The notes under the pieces: generated by a model
What the model was told of the DNA's origin: nothing
The model's input: the letters and a program-made list of their open reading frames with translations, nothing else
The model's database searches: none
From: WHSV01 sp050693935
GTDB taxonomy: Bacteria; Actinomycetota; CADDZG01; WHSQ01
DNA: 64,000 nt
Direction of reading: 5' to 3'
NCBI GenBank assembly: GCA_050693935.1
Contig: JBOGWU010000277.1
Location: forward strand, 1-64,000
Made by a program: the position numbers and the translations under genes
Shown here: piece by piece, positions 42,815 through 51,252 of the stretch
How positions within the stretch are numbered: the first letter of the stretch is position 1
Layout: each line of letters starts with the position of its first letter

Positions 42815-43765
42815 TCAGATACCCCGCGACTCGGAGGCTCCGAGCCCCCGGTACCACTCGGTCGTACGGCCCAGACCGTCCTTGACGTCGACGGCCACCT
42901 GGAAGCCCAGCAGCCGGGTCGCCTTACTGATGTCCACAGAGCTCTTGTAGACCTCACCGGCACGGCGTTCTTCGAAGTGGATATCGACATCGGCCCCCGC
43001 CGCGTCGCGGACGATCTCGGCGATCTCGAGAATCGATGTCTGGACGCTGGTACCGAGTTGGAAGACCTCGCCGGCGACACCCTCGCTGGTCACGGCGCCG
43101 AAGATGCCCGCGCACAGGTCTTCGACGTAAATGAAATCGCGCGTCTGGGTGCCGTCACCGTAGATGTGCAGATCCTCACCATCAAGCGCTCGCGAGATGA
43201 AGGCCGGAACCGCGTTCTTTGACTTGTGAGCGGAGAGAGGGCCGTAGACGTTCGAGAACCGAAGCGCGACAGTATCGAGGCCGAAGGAGCCGGCGTAGGC
43301 CTGGCAATAGGCCTCGCCTACCAACTTTCCGGCTCCGTAGGGCGACAGTGGACGAGCCACGATGTTCTCGTGGATCGGCGGAGTCACATCGCCGACGGCC
43401 GCGCCCGAGGAGGCGAACACGAAGCGGCCGATCCCCCTGCTCCGGCACGCCTCGAGCACCCTGAAGGTGGTCTGGGCGTTTCCCTCGAAGTCGCGCACCG
43501 GGTCCTCGACCGAGGGGGCCACCCCCGTCTCACTGGCGAGATGAACCACAGCATCCACATCCTCGAGCGCCGGTTCCAGGACGGCTGAATCACCCACATC
43601 GCCCACGATGACCTCGGCCCGACCGTCGACCATTTCCTCCCGCCCGGTCCTGAGGTCGTCCACCACCCTCAGCCTCCACTCGGTGCGGTCCTTCAGGAAC
43701 CTAACCAGGTTGGCCCCGATGAAGCCGCACCCCCCGGTAATCAACACGCGTCGCTCGTCACTCAT
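42815..43765 (-). CDS. NAD-dependent epimerase/dehydratase, GalE/WbpP-like
   Basis: 316 residues, extended SDR. The NAD loop is VLITGGCGFIGANLVRFL, the active-site Ser lies in FVFASSGAAVGD, and Tyr/Lys in LSPYGAGKLVGEAY. FSNVYGPLSAHKS and YGDGTQTRDFIYVEDLC are typical of UDP-sugar 4-epimerases acting on glucose/galactose or their N-acetyl or uronic forms. It stands alone on the minus strand within the glycan locus, divergent from the GT2 gene at 43816. The exact substrate is not resolved. Confidence 0.88.
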   Translation of the reverse strand: MSDERRVLITGGCGFIGANLVRFLKDRTEWRLRVVDDLRTGREEMVDGRAEVIVGDVGDSAVLEPALEDVDAVVHLASETGVAPSVEDPVRDFEGNAQTTFRVLEACRSRGIGRFVFASSGAAVGDVTPPIHENIVARPLSPYGAGKLVGEAYCQAYAGSFGLDTVALRFSNVYGPLSAHKSKNAVPAFISRALDGEDLHIYGDGTQTRDFIYVEDLCAGIFGAVTSEGVAGEVFQLGTSVQTSILEIAEIVRDAAGADVDIHFEERRAGEVYKSSVDISKATRLLGFQVAVDVKDGLGRTTEWYRGLGASESRGI

Positions 43766-43815
43766 ATAGATTCATCTCCTATGCAGGTCTTTTGTTCACC
43801 CCGGCCGGTGGCCGC

Positions 43816-44868
43816 ATGATCGTTCTGAGGATTCTCGGCTTCGCCGTCGCTGTGGTCTTGCTGATCCTAGCGGCGCGCGGCTTCGGCCGGCGCTCCCTGC
43901 GACTCCCCGACGCCCTCATCATGGCCGGAGTGGCGGTGGCGCTGGGCTTCGTGTCGCTGACCCCGAGCGCGGTGGACCCGCTGCTGCGCGAACTGGGTTT
44001 CCCTCCAGGGGATGCTCGCCGGGTCATCGGTGTGCTGGTGCTGTCCAACATCCTTGTGTTCGTGCTGCTGCTTCGTTCGTTCGCAAACACCGACAAGCTC
44101 GAGCGCCGCTTCGGGGACTTCGCCGACCGCATCGCCGCCCGTAGGTTCGCCGAGGAGTTCGGTCCCGATAAAAACCCCGCCGGCACCCAGAAGCTCGCGG
44201 TGGTGATTCCCGCTCTCAACGAGGAGGGCAGCCTTCCCGAGGTACTCGCTACGGTCCCCAAGAAGGTTCACGGACTCGGCGTCGAATGCATTGTCGTGTC
44301 CGATGGCTCGACCGACGCCACCGAAGAGGCAGCCCGGCTGCACGGCGCCCTGGTCGTGCGCAGGGACCTTCGCAGGGGTCAGGGCGCGGCGGTCGCCCTG
44401 GGATACCGGATCGGATTGCTGCGCGGCGCGGCGGTCGTCGCCACGCTCGACGCCGACGGCCAGTACGACCCCCTCGAGCTGCCGCAGCTCGTGAAGCCCA
44501 TCCTCGACGGCGAGGCCGATGTGGTCCACGGGTCCCGCATCCTCGGCCGCTACGAGAGTCCGATCAAGGGTCGCCAGCAGGGCGTCAGGCTGTTCGCCTG
44601 GCTCACCTCGAGGCTGGCGCGCAGCCCGATCACCGATCCCGCCAGCGGCTTCCGCGCGTTCTCGCCCGACGCCCTCAAGGTGCTCGAGTTCCGTGAGAAC
44701 CAGTTCCATGCCAGCGAGGTCACCATCGCGGCCAGCAAGCGGGACCTGCGTGTGAGAGAGGTCCCCTGCACCTTCCGCGAGCGCGCCGCCGGCACCACCA
44801 AGAAACCGCCGTTCCTCAAGTACGGCTACGGCTACACGCGCTCACTCCTTCGCACCTGGCTCGGCTGA
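43816..44868 (+). CDS. DUF2304-like membrane domain fused to GT2 glycosyltransferase
   Basis: 350 residues. The first 110 residues hold three hydrophobic segments (LGFAVAVVLLILAARGF, LIMAGVAVALGFVSL, VLVLSNILVFVLLLRSF), like DUF2304, which often occurs as a separate gene beside a GT2. The remainder is a GT-A fold: VVIPALNEEGSLPEVL, CIVVSDGSTDATEEAA, TLDADGQYDPLELP and the dolichyl/polyprenyl-phosphate type end KYGYGYTRSLL. The ATG at 43816 is used; an in-frame TTG at 43792 is possible. The 3' end overlaps the convergent membrane gene by 27 nt. Confidence 0.85.
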   Translation: MIVLRILGFAVAVVLLILAARGFGRRSLRLPDALIMAGVAVALGFVSLTPSAVDPLLRELGFPPGDARRVIGVLVLSNILVFVLLLRSFANTDKLERRFGDFADRIAARRFAEEFGPDKNPAGTQKLAVVIPALNEEGSLPEVLATVPKKVHGLGVECIVVSDGSTDATEEAARLHGALVVRRDLRRGQGAAVALGYRIGLLRGAAVVATLDADGQYDPLELPQLVKPILDGEADVVHGSRILGRYESPIKGRQQGVRLFAWLTSRLARSPITDPASGFRAFSPDALKVLEFRENQFHASEVTIAASKRDLRVREVPCTFRERAAGTTKKPPFLKYGYGYTRSLLRTWLG

Positions 44869-46233
44869 TGCTCCTCGGCGTCGCCTGAAGCGATCGAACA
44901 ACGCGGACGCCCCCAGCGCGCCCGCCACTCCGGACAGCGGAACCGCCGGAATCACGTAGCGGAAGTGGTAGACGGCCACCATCGTGGGGATCAGGAGCAG
45001 CGCCAGCGCGGTGAGGGAGAAGAGCCAGCATTCCGGCGCCGGGCTGCGAGCCGATCCCGAGGAGGTTCCCAGCACGCCGCCCGCAAGGCCGACGACCAAC
45101 AACAGGGCCAGCAGAGGACCGTATGCGTAGGCCGCGTTCTGGTAGCGGCGGAGGAAGCTCGCGAGGCCCCGGTCGATGGTGAACTCTTCATCGATGCCGG
45201 AGCCGGGCGGGGGCCCTCCCTCGGCTCTGATCACCGGCGGGCGCGGATCGGCCTCCCGCAGGGTCCTCACGAAGCGCCATCGTTTGACGTTGGGCTCACG
45301 CGACTCCGGCGGGCTGGGTTCGAAATACCGCAGGAAGTCGACTCCCACCGCCCCCAGGTAGGCCCCCGGCATGCCGGTGATCATCAGCCTCGAATAGCGA
45401 ATCAGCCTGGCGTTTCCCTGCGGACTGCCAAGCACCCTCTGGATCTCGAGGTCCGAGGTGAACACCCCCTTGGTGCCGGTGGTCGACGGCTCGACCTCGC
45501 AGAACTCGCGCAGATCTTCCGGCACTTCGACCTTGTCGCAGTCGGCGAACTCGACAACCCGTCCGAATAGAAAGAGTCCGTTGCGATCGGTGAGACCCGC
45601 CGATCCCGTCTCCGATCGGAACCACATTCCGTAGACGGCCAGAGGTACAACAAAGCCCACGACCAGCGCCACCACCCGCGTCCAGCCGGCTTTTCGGAGC
45701 AGCAGGTAGAGCAGAACCGGAGCGACGACTACTCCGCCGATGAAACGCAGCAGTGCGCTGAGCCCGACGACCAAACCGCTCGCGCCCGCCCCAAACCAGG
45801 ACGGCCGCTCAGGCCAGGCCACAAGAAGCAGCGCTCCGACGACGAAGAGATTGAAGAACGCTTCCGTTAGAAGGTAGTGCTCGAGGTTCAAGATGAAGCC
45901 GTCGAGCAACGCCGGCACGGTCCCAAGCGCCGCGACCACGGCGGGTAACCCGAGCCTGCGCATGAAGGCGTAGAGCAGGATCGCCACCGCGATTCCGGCG
46001 AGGTGTTGGACCAGCGCGACCGGCACCAGGCTGCCTGTAGCCACCAGCGGCTTGATGAGCAGCGGGTACAGCACCGGCCGCAGGCCGGAGGCACCCATCT
46101 CGATGGCCTGGTTCAGGTAGGCGTGGGTGTCCATCTGGAGCAACAACAAGGGCTGGTACGCCAGCATCACGATCACCCGCAACGCCACTCCGGCCGAAAG
46201 GACCACGGCGAAGGGCCAGTGTCCGGCCGGCAA
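44842..46233 (-). CDS. polytopic membrane glycosyltransferase-like protein (GT-C)
   Basis: 463 residues, about 10-11 hydrophobic segments. After the first segment comes QMDTHAYLNQAIEMGASGLRP, an acidic first loop like the catalytic loop of GT39/GT83 enzymes, and NLEHYLLTEAFFNLF is a second typical element. A loop of about 150 residues in the second half (FADCDKVEVPEDLREF to IDEEFTIDRG) probably lies outside the membrane. The start TTG lies 10 nt after the stop of the small gene upstream. Sugar and acceptor are unknown. Confidence 0.75.
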   Translation of the reverse strand: MPAGHWPFAVVLSAGVALRVIVMLAYQPLLLLQMDTHAYLNQAIEMGASGLRPVLYPLLIKPLVATGSLVPVALVQHLAGIAVAILLYAFMRRLGLPAVVAALGTVPALLDGFILNLEHYLLTEAFFNLFVVGALLLVAWPERPSWFGAGASGLVVGLSALLRFIGGVVVAPVLLYLLLRKAGWTRVVALVVGFVVPLAVYGMWFRSETGSAGLTDRNGLFLFGRVVEFADCDKVEVPEDLREFCEVEPSTTGTKGVFTSDLEIQRVLGSPQGNARLIRYSRLMITGMPGAYLGAVGVDFLRYFEPSPPESREPNVKRWRFVRTLREADPRPPVIRAEGGPPPGSGIDEEFTIDRGLASFLRRYQNAAYAYGPLLALLLVVGLAGGVLGTSSGSARSPAPECWLFSLTALALLLIPTMVAVYHFRYVIPAVPLSGVAGALGASALFDRFRRRRGASAEPGAKE

Positions 46234-46243
46234 CTTGACGGAC

Positions 46244-46621
46244 CTAGTTATTCGGGGTCTCGGGCGGTGATTCGCGCAGGCGGCGTTCTAGATCGGCGAT
46301 GGCCTGGTCGAGGTCCGCCCCCGGGGCCTTTCCCCGGCGCTGGTCGAAGTCACGCATCCGCTTTGGATAACCGATCACCTGTGCGTCGTACACGGGGATA
46401 CCGCGCCGCTCGCAGAACTTGCGGCCGTGATCGCGGTCGCGGACCGGAGCGCGAGTGTGGTCGCCATCGCGATCGACCAGCAGCAGCGAGGTGGGACTGG
46501 TGGGAGTTCGCGGTTCCAGGTACCCCTCCACGCCGCGATGCCCCGCCACCCACTCTTCGAGGTGACGGAGATCGGGGCCCTTCTTGCTGAAGAAGTTCCG
46601 AAAGCTGTCGCCGATTCCCAA
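46244..46621 (-). CDS. small hydrophilic protein of unknown function
   Basis: 125 residues with no membrane segment. It starts MGIGDSFRNFFSKKGPDLRH, has a central beta-like SLLLVDRDGDHTRAPVRDRD and ends in a charged helix (DLDQAIADLERRLRESPPE). The VDRDGD and RDHGRKFCERRGIPVYDAQV stretches could form a small Rossmann-like or nuclease-like core, but I do not recognise a family. It lies 27 nt behind etfA and 10 nt ahead of a membrane glycosyltransferase-like gene on the same strand. Confidence 0.65.
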   Translation of the reverse strand: MGIGDSFRNFFSKKGPDLRHLEEWVAGHRGVEGYLEPRTPTSPTSLLLVDRDGDHTRAPVRDRDHGRKFCERRGIPVYDAQVIGYPKRMRDFDQRRGKAPGADLDQAIADLERRLRESPPETPNN

Positions 46622-46648
46622 GTCCTAGCCGACTCCTTGGTGGACCAC

Positions 46649-47605
46649 TCAGCCCCTGCGGGACTTCACCTCATCGATCAACTGAGGAAGGATCTTCAGT
46701 GCATCCCCAACGATACCGAGGTCTGCGATCTGGAAGATGGGGGCTTCCTCGTCCTTGTTGATCGCGACGATCTTCTTTGCGCCCTTCATTCCGACTATGT
46801 GCTGGGTGGCGCCGGAGATCCCGACGGCGAGATAGACGTTGGGTTTGACGGTGGTGCCGGTCTGTCCGATCTGCATCGCGTAGGGCACCCAACCCGAATC
46901 GACGACTGCTCGCGTCGCTCCGACCGCGGTGTTGCCAATGCTTTTGGCGAGTTGGTCGAGCAACTCGAAGTTGCCGGGCTCCTGCAGTCCCCGCCCGCCC
47001 GAGATCACCATGGCCGCCTCCTCGAGCTTCGGCCCGGAGGTCTCCTCCACGTGGCGCTCCACGCGCTTTGCCTTCTTGAGCTCGTCTGCGATCTCGACGG
47101 TGACCGGCACCGTCTCGGTGGAGCCACCGACGGGGCTCGCCTCGAATGACTTGGGTCGCACGAGAACGAGCTTGGGCGAGCCATCGAGCTTGACGTCGAC
47201 CAGCGTCGAACCGCCGAACACCTGGGTCTGCGCAGTGTCGGGGTCGATGATCTCGGAGACGTTGCTCATGAGCGTGGAGCCGGTCTTGGCGCTGAGACGG
47301 CCCGCGATGTCGCGCGAGTCGTAGTTGGTCGCGAACAAGACGAGGTCAGGCGAGTGTTCCTCGACGAGTCGATACAGCGCCTCGGCCGCCGGTTGAGCGA
47401 CGAAATCGGAGTAGACCGAGTCGTCCGAGGCGAAGACAGTGGTGGCGCCGTGCTCGCCGAGCTCCTTGGCCGCGTCGGTCGCGCCGGGGCCGAGTGCGAC
47501 CGCCTCGACGTCGCCACCCAAGTCCCTCGCCTTGGCGAGGATCTCGAGAGCCGACGAGTCGACCGCGCCGTCGTGAAGCTCCGCGAAAACCCAAATTTTT
47601 GACAT
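46649..47605 (-). CDS. etfA: electron transfer flavoprotein alpha subunit
   Basis: 318 residues. With EtfB it forms the soluble FAD heterodimer that takes electrons from acyl-CoA and related dehydrogenases. The C-terminal FAD-binding domain is unmistakable: VISGGRGLQEPGNFELL, VDSGWVPYAMQIGQTGTTVKP, YLAVGISGATQHIVGMK and IVAINKDEEAPIFQIADLG. It lies 3 nt downstream of etfB. No ETF:quinone oxidoreductase or acyl-CoA dehydrogenase gene is in the window, although an enoyl-CoA hydratase gene is nearby. Confidence 0.97.
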   Translation of the reverse strand: MSKIWVFAELHDGAVDSSALEILAKARDLGGDVEAVALGPGATDAAKELGEHGATTVFASDDSVYSDFVAQPAAEALYRLVEEHSPDLVLFATNYDSRDIAGRLSAKTGSTLMSNVSEIIDPDTAQTQVFGGSTLVDVKLDGSPKLVLVRPKSFEASPVGGSTETVPVTVEIADELKKAKRVERHVEETSGPKLEEAAMVISGGRGLQEPGNFELLDQLAKSIGNTAVGATRAVVDSGWVPYAMQIGQTGTTVKPNVYLAVGISGATQHIVGMKGAKKIVAINKDEEAPIFQIADLGIVGDALKILPQLIDEVKSRRG

Positions 47606-47608
47606 GAG

Positions 47609-48373
47609 TTAGATCACCTTCGCTTCCTTGAGGAAGTCGGCGATGCGGGCCGCGCCCGAGCCGTCGTCGGCGACCACCTCGCCGGCCTTGCGCTCGGTGG
47701 CCTTGGCGATGTTGGCGATCGTCTGCTCGACCTTGACGTCGTCCCCGGAGAGTTCGAGGTCGGCGAGCGACCACTGCTCGACCGGCTTCTTCTTCGCCGC
47801 CATGATTCCCTTGAAGGAGGCGTAGCGCGGCTCGTTCACTCCCGCGGTCACGGTTATCAGCGCGGGAAGCGGCGACTCGACGACGTGGTACCCGTCGGCG
47901 GTCTGCCGGTCGATCTTGATGGACCCCTCGGCGCCCTCGATCTTCTTGACGAAGGTGAGCTGTGGCAGGGAGAGAAACTCGGCCAGGCTCGATGGCATCG
48001 TGCCGGTGTAACCGTCGGTGGACTCCACTCCGGCGATCACCAGGTCGAATGCCCCGGCCTTGGTGATGGCCGCCCCCAGGACCCTGGCGGTTATCAGGGC
48101 GTCGGCCCCCGCCAGGCTCTCGTCGGTTACGAGCACACCCTTGTCCGCCCCCATCGACAAACCGCGCCGGATCGCCTCCATGGCGGTGGCCGGGCCCATC
48201 GAGACCAGGGTCACCTCGCCGCCGTGGGCCTCCTTGAGCTGAAGGCCGGCCTCGACGCCGAACTCGTCGCCGGGGTCGAGCACGCCCTGGACTCCGGCCC
48301 GTTTGAGGCGCTCGCCCTCCATCTCGCCGGGGAGGTTCGGATCGGGGATGTGTTTTACGCACACCGCGATGTT
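47609..48373 (-). CDS. etfB: electron transfer flavoprotein beta subunit
   Basis: 254 residues; binds AMP and completes the ETF dimer. It has NIAVCVKHIPDP at the N terminus, VLVTDESLAGADALITARVL, AIAGVESTDGYTG-like IAGVESTDGYTGTMPSSLA and the C-terminal MAAKKKPVEQWSLADL. The TTG at 48373 follows AAGGAGG by 5 nt and gives the family N terminus, so the upstream in-frame ATG at 48421 is rejected. It is coupled to etfA. Confidence 0.96.
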   Translation of the reverse strand, partial: NIAVCVKHIPDPNLPGEMEGERLKRAGVQGVLDPGDEFGVEAGLQLKEAHGGEVTLVSMGPATAMEAIRRGLSMGADKGVLVTDESLAGADALITARVLGAAITKAGAFDLVIAGVESTDGYTGTMPSSLAEFLSLPQLTFVKKIEGAEGSIKIDRQTADGYHVVESPLPALITVTAGVNEPRYASFKGIMAAKKKPVEQWSLADLELSGDDVKVEQTIANIAKATERKAGEVVADDGSGAARIADFLKEAKVI

Positions 48374-48436
48374 CAATTCGGCCTCCTTGTCATTTTTTGG
48401 GATGCGTGCTTGCAATAGCAAGCACCCTACCGCGGA

Positions 48437-49385
48437 TCAGCGCCGTGATGCGTACCGCTCCAGGCCCTCGCGCTCGGTCATCGCTCCGTCGCCGTCCTCC
48501 ACCACCAGATCGAGGTGGGCCACCACCTCGGAAACGGCCAGGAAGCGCTCGTAGCCGGTCGCCTTGGGATAGAGCCGCGCGGCCAGCTCGAAGGGCGTCT
48601 GCCCCTTCGTATCGAGCGCCTGGGCCACCTTGACCTTGCGGCGCAGATGGTGGTCGATCGTGCGCTCGACCAACGGCTGGGGCTCACCGATCTGCTCGCC
48701 GTGGCCCGGATAGGCCAGGGTGAGCTCCATCTTCCCCATCGCCTCGAGCGAGTCGAGGTACTGGCGGAGCGAGCGTCGTCGCTCGGTGGGATCGTCGACG
48801 CTCGGCTCCATCAGTGGATTTCGGAGAGACGTGCGGCAGCAGCTGATCGCCGGCGAACAGCGTGCGACTGCCCGGCTCGAGATAGACCATGTGCCCGCCG
48901 GTGTGTCCGGGGCTGAAATGAGCCTCGAGGCAGAAGCCAGCGAACTCGAAGCGGTCGCCGGGCGCGACCGAAACGAGTTCCTCGTAGCGCAGCGGCGGCC
49001 GCGGCTCCTTTTTGCGCGCCTCGTCGAGCTTCAAGAGCATCTCCAGCGGGAAGCCCTGCGCAAGGAGCATGCGGCCCCAGTCCTCGCGCCGGTTCCCCCG
49101 CCGGAGCCGCGCTACCTCGGGGGCCGGGAAGTGGATCGTCGCTCCCGTTTTCTCGGCCACCGCGTGCATGAGTCCGAAGTGATCGGGATGTGCGTGCGTG
49201 ATGACGATGCGTTCGAGCCGGTCCAGGTCGTCGCCGATGAGCTCGAAGAGGAGCTCCTCGGAGGCGGGCAGGTTGATGCCCGAGTCGATGAGCGTGACCG
49301 GCTCGGCCTCGATCAGATAGGCATTGACGGGCCCGACTGCATAAGGGGTCGGCGTCTCCAGGCGCCGAACGGGAAGGGTAGACAC
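48437..49385 (-). pseudogene. metallo-beta-lactamase-fold hydrolase, frameshifted
   Basis: The first part (start to LLPHVSP) has the zinc motif THAHPDHFG, SPGHTGGHMVYLEPG and GDQLLPHVSP. The rest (NPLMEPSVDDPTERRRSL, LAYPGHGEQIGEP and a C-terminal winged helix) lies in another frame. Removing one base from the TTT at plus positions 48819-48821 joins them as HVSPNPLMEP, a natural reading for this family of LACTB2/RNase-Z-like hydrolases with a C-terminal helix domain. It is either a broken gene or a consensus error. The full product would have about 315 residues. Confidence 0.8.
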
Positions 49386-49412
49386 TGCGACAGTCTAGGA
49401 GGCCGCCTCCGA

Positions 49413-49775
49413 CTAGTCCTTTCGCGGAGTCAGGATGCAGAACTCGTTGCCCTCGGGGTCGGCGAGCACCTGCCAGGTCACATCGGGGTCTTTGCTCTGT
49501 CCGATGTCGACGTGGGTGGCGCCGAGCTCGAGCACGCGGTCGACCTCGGCGGCCTGGTCATCCGGATTGAGGTCGAAGTGGATCCGGTTCTTGGCCGCTT
49601 TGGCATCGGGGACCTTGAGGAACAGAATCGCTACTCCTGCCTCATCCTGACGCTCGATGGCGACCTCGTCGTCAGAATCGAAGGTGATCTTGTAGTCGAG
49701 GACCTGGCTCCAGAAGTCCGCGAGTCGATGCGGGTCGGACGCATCGACGGTGACGGTATAAAGCTCGCTGCTCAC
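49413..49775 (-). CDS. VOC (glyoxalase/bleomycin resistance-like) family protein
   Basis: 120 residues from a GTG preceded by AAAGGAGG at 6 nt. Two beta-alpha-beta-beta-beta units are visible: YTVTVDASDPHRLADFWSQV with AILFLKVPDAK, then IHFDLNPDDQAAEVDRVLEL and VLADPEGNEFCIL. This is the Glyoxalase_6 type common in actinobacteria. Reaction and substrate are unknown. It lies between an enoyl-CoA hydratase and the frameshifted hydrolase, with 27-29 nt gaps. Confidence 0.88.
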   Translation of the reverse strand: MSSELYTVTVDASDPHRLADFWSQVLDYKITFDSDDEVAIERQDEAGVAILFLKVPDAKAAKNRIHFDLNPDDQAAEVDRVLELGATHVDIGQSKDPDVTWQVLADPEGNEFCILTPRKD

Positions 49776-49804
49776 TGCATTCCTCCTTTTAGAGCGCGGT
49801 CTTA

Positions 49805-50587
49805 TCAACGGCCTTTGAACTCGGCCTTCCCCGGACCGCTGGCTACGAACGACTCCATGCCGATCGTCTGGTCCTCGGTCGAGAAGAGCGCGGCGAAGGC
49901 CTGCCGTTCGATCGTGAGCGCGGTGGTCATATCGACATCGACGCCCTGTTGTATCGCTTGTTTGGCCGCCATGAGCGCCACCGCCGGCCCCGACGCGTAA
50001 CCCCCGGCCAGCTCGAGGGCTCGCTCGTGCACCACCTCGGGCGCCACGACCTCGTTCACGAGTCCAATCCTGAGAGCCTCATCCGCATCGACGAACCGTC
50101 CCGAGTAGATGATCTCCTTGGCGCGGCCAAGCCCCACGAGCCGGGGTAACCGCTGCGTTCCGCCCGCCCCTGGCATCACCCCTAGCAGGATCTCTGGCTG
50201 CCCGAGCTTCGAGTCCTCGGCACAGATGCGGAGGTCGCACGCAAGCGCTAGCTCGCACCCGCCTCCCAGGGCATAGCCGGTGATCGCCGCGATCGTGATC
50301 TGAGGCAGTTGCTCGAGGCGCGTGAAGACGTTCTGGAAGCGGCCGATGTAGCGGTACATCGTGGTGGTGTCCTGGGTGGCCATCTCTTTGATGTCGGCCC
50401 CGGCCGCGAACACCCGCTCGCCACCCCAGACGACGATCGCACGGGCGGCCTCGTTGGTCGCGAGCGCGTCGACCGCCTCGCCGATCTCGGTCGCCACCTG
50501 TTCGTTGAGGGCGTTGACCTTCGGCCGGTCGAGCCGAATCGTCGCAACTCCGCTGTCGGACACCTCGTAGTTCACGAACTCGCCCAC
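49805..50587 (-). CDS. enoyl-CoA hydratase/isomerase family protein
   Basis: 260 residues, crotonase fold. The oxyanion-hole segments are FAAGADIKEMA and ITGYALGGGCELALACDL. The two catalytic Glu positions of hydratases are present (GGCELAL and the PEILLGVMPGAGGTQRL stretch), so true hydration of 2-enoyl-CoA in beta-oxidation is plausible. The GTG at 50587 follows GGAGG by 7 nt; the next GTG, 4 codons on, is an alternative. It sits in the same run as mscR and etfBA. Confidence 0.92.
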   Translation of the reverse strand: MGEFVNYEVSDSGVATIRLDRPKVNALNEQVATEIGEAVDALATNEAARAIVVWGGERVFAAGADIKEMATQDTTTMYRYIGRFQNVFTRLEQLPQITIAAITGYALGGGCELALACDLRICAEDSKLGQPEILLGVMPGAGGTQRLPRLVGLGRAKEIIYSGRFVDADEALRIGLVNEVVAPEVVHERALELAGGYASGPAVALMAAKQAIQQGVDVDMTTALTIERQAFAALFSTEDQTIGMESFVASGPGKAEFKGR

Positions 50588-50631
50588 GCGCCGGCCTCCA
50601 CAATGATCGTCAGGTTGATCGTCCGTACAGG

Positions 50632-51252
50632 TTAGTAGCCTCGTGCAATCCACTCGTCGAGGTGCGGGAGCTCCGCTCCGATCGTCGTGGTGTCTCCATG
50701 ACCCGGATACACCTTCGTTTCGCTCGGGAGCGTCAATAGCCTCGTACGAATGGACTCGATGATCGTCGGGAAGTCGGAGAACTTGCGCCCCGTCGCACCC
50801 GGTCCCCCGTGGAACAACGTGTCGCCGACGAAGACGGCTTCGTGACCGTCGTAGAGACACACGCCGCCCGGTGAGTGCCCCGGGGTGTGCAACACCTGGA
50901 GGCGCGCGCCGGCGATGGTGAACATGTCCCCATCCTTTAGGTCGACATCCCATCTCTTGTTCGGATAGACCTGCTCCCACAGCTCCTGATCGCCGGGGTG
51001 CAGAGCGACCGGTGCGTTCAACTGGGGCTGGAGCTCATCGAGAGCGTTGATGTGATCGTTGTGCGCGTGCGTGCACACGATCAGGTTGACGGTTCTTCCC
51101 CCGACACCCTCGATGATCGCTTCGGCGCAGTGAGCCGCGTCGATCACCGCGCACTCCTTAGAGTCTCCGACGATCCAGATGTTGTCCTCGACGTCGAAGT
51201 CCTCGCCGTCGAGACTGAACACTCCCTTGGTCACCACCCGATCGATCCTCAT
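50632..51252 (-). CDS. MBL-fold hydrolase paired with mscR
   Basis: 206 residues with the zinc-binding CTHAHNDHINALDEL, LHTPGHSPGGVCLYDG, FVGDTLFHGGPGATGR and YPGHGDTTTIG. Its ATG overlaps the mscR stop (ATGA). In Mycobacterium tuberculosis the mscR gene Rv2259 is likewise followed by an MBL-fold gene, Rv2260, so the pair is conserved. A thioester hydrolase acting on the S-formylmycothiol product of MscR is an attractive but unproven role. Confidence 0.9.
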   Translation of the reverse strand: MRIDRVVTKGVFSLDGEDFDVEDNIWIVGDSKECAVIDAAHCAEAIIEGVGGRTVNLIVCTHAHNDHINALDELQPQLNAPVALHPGDQELWEQVYPNKRWDVDLKDGDMFTIAGARLQVLHTPGHSPGGVCLYDGHEAVFVGDTLFHGGPGATGRKFSDFPTIIESIRTRLLTLPSETKVYPGHGDTTTIGAELPHLDEWIARGY

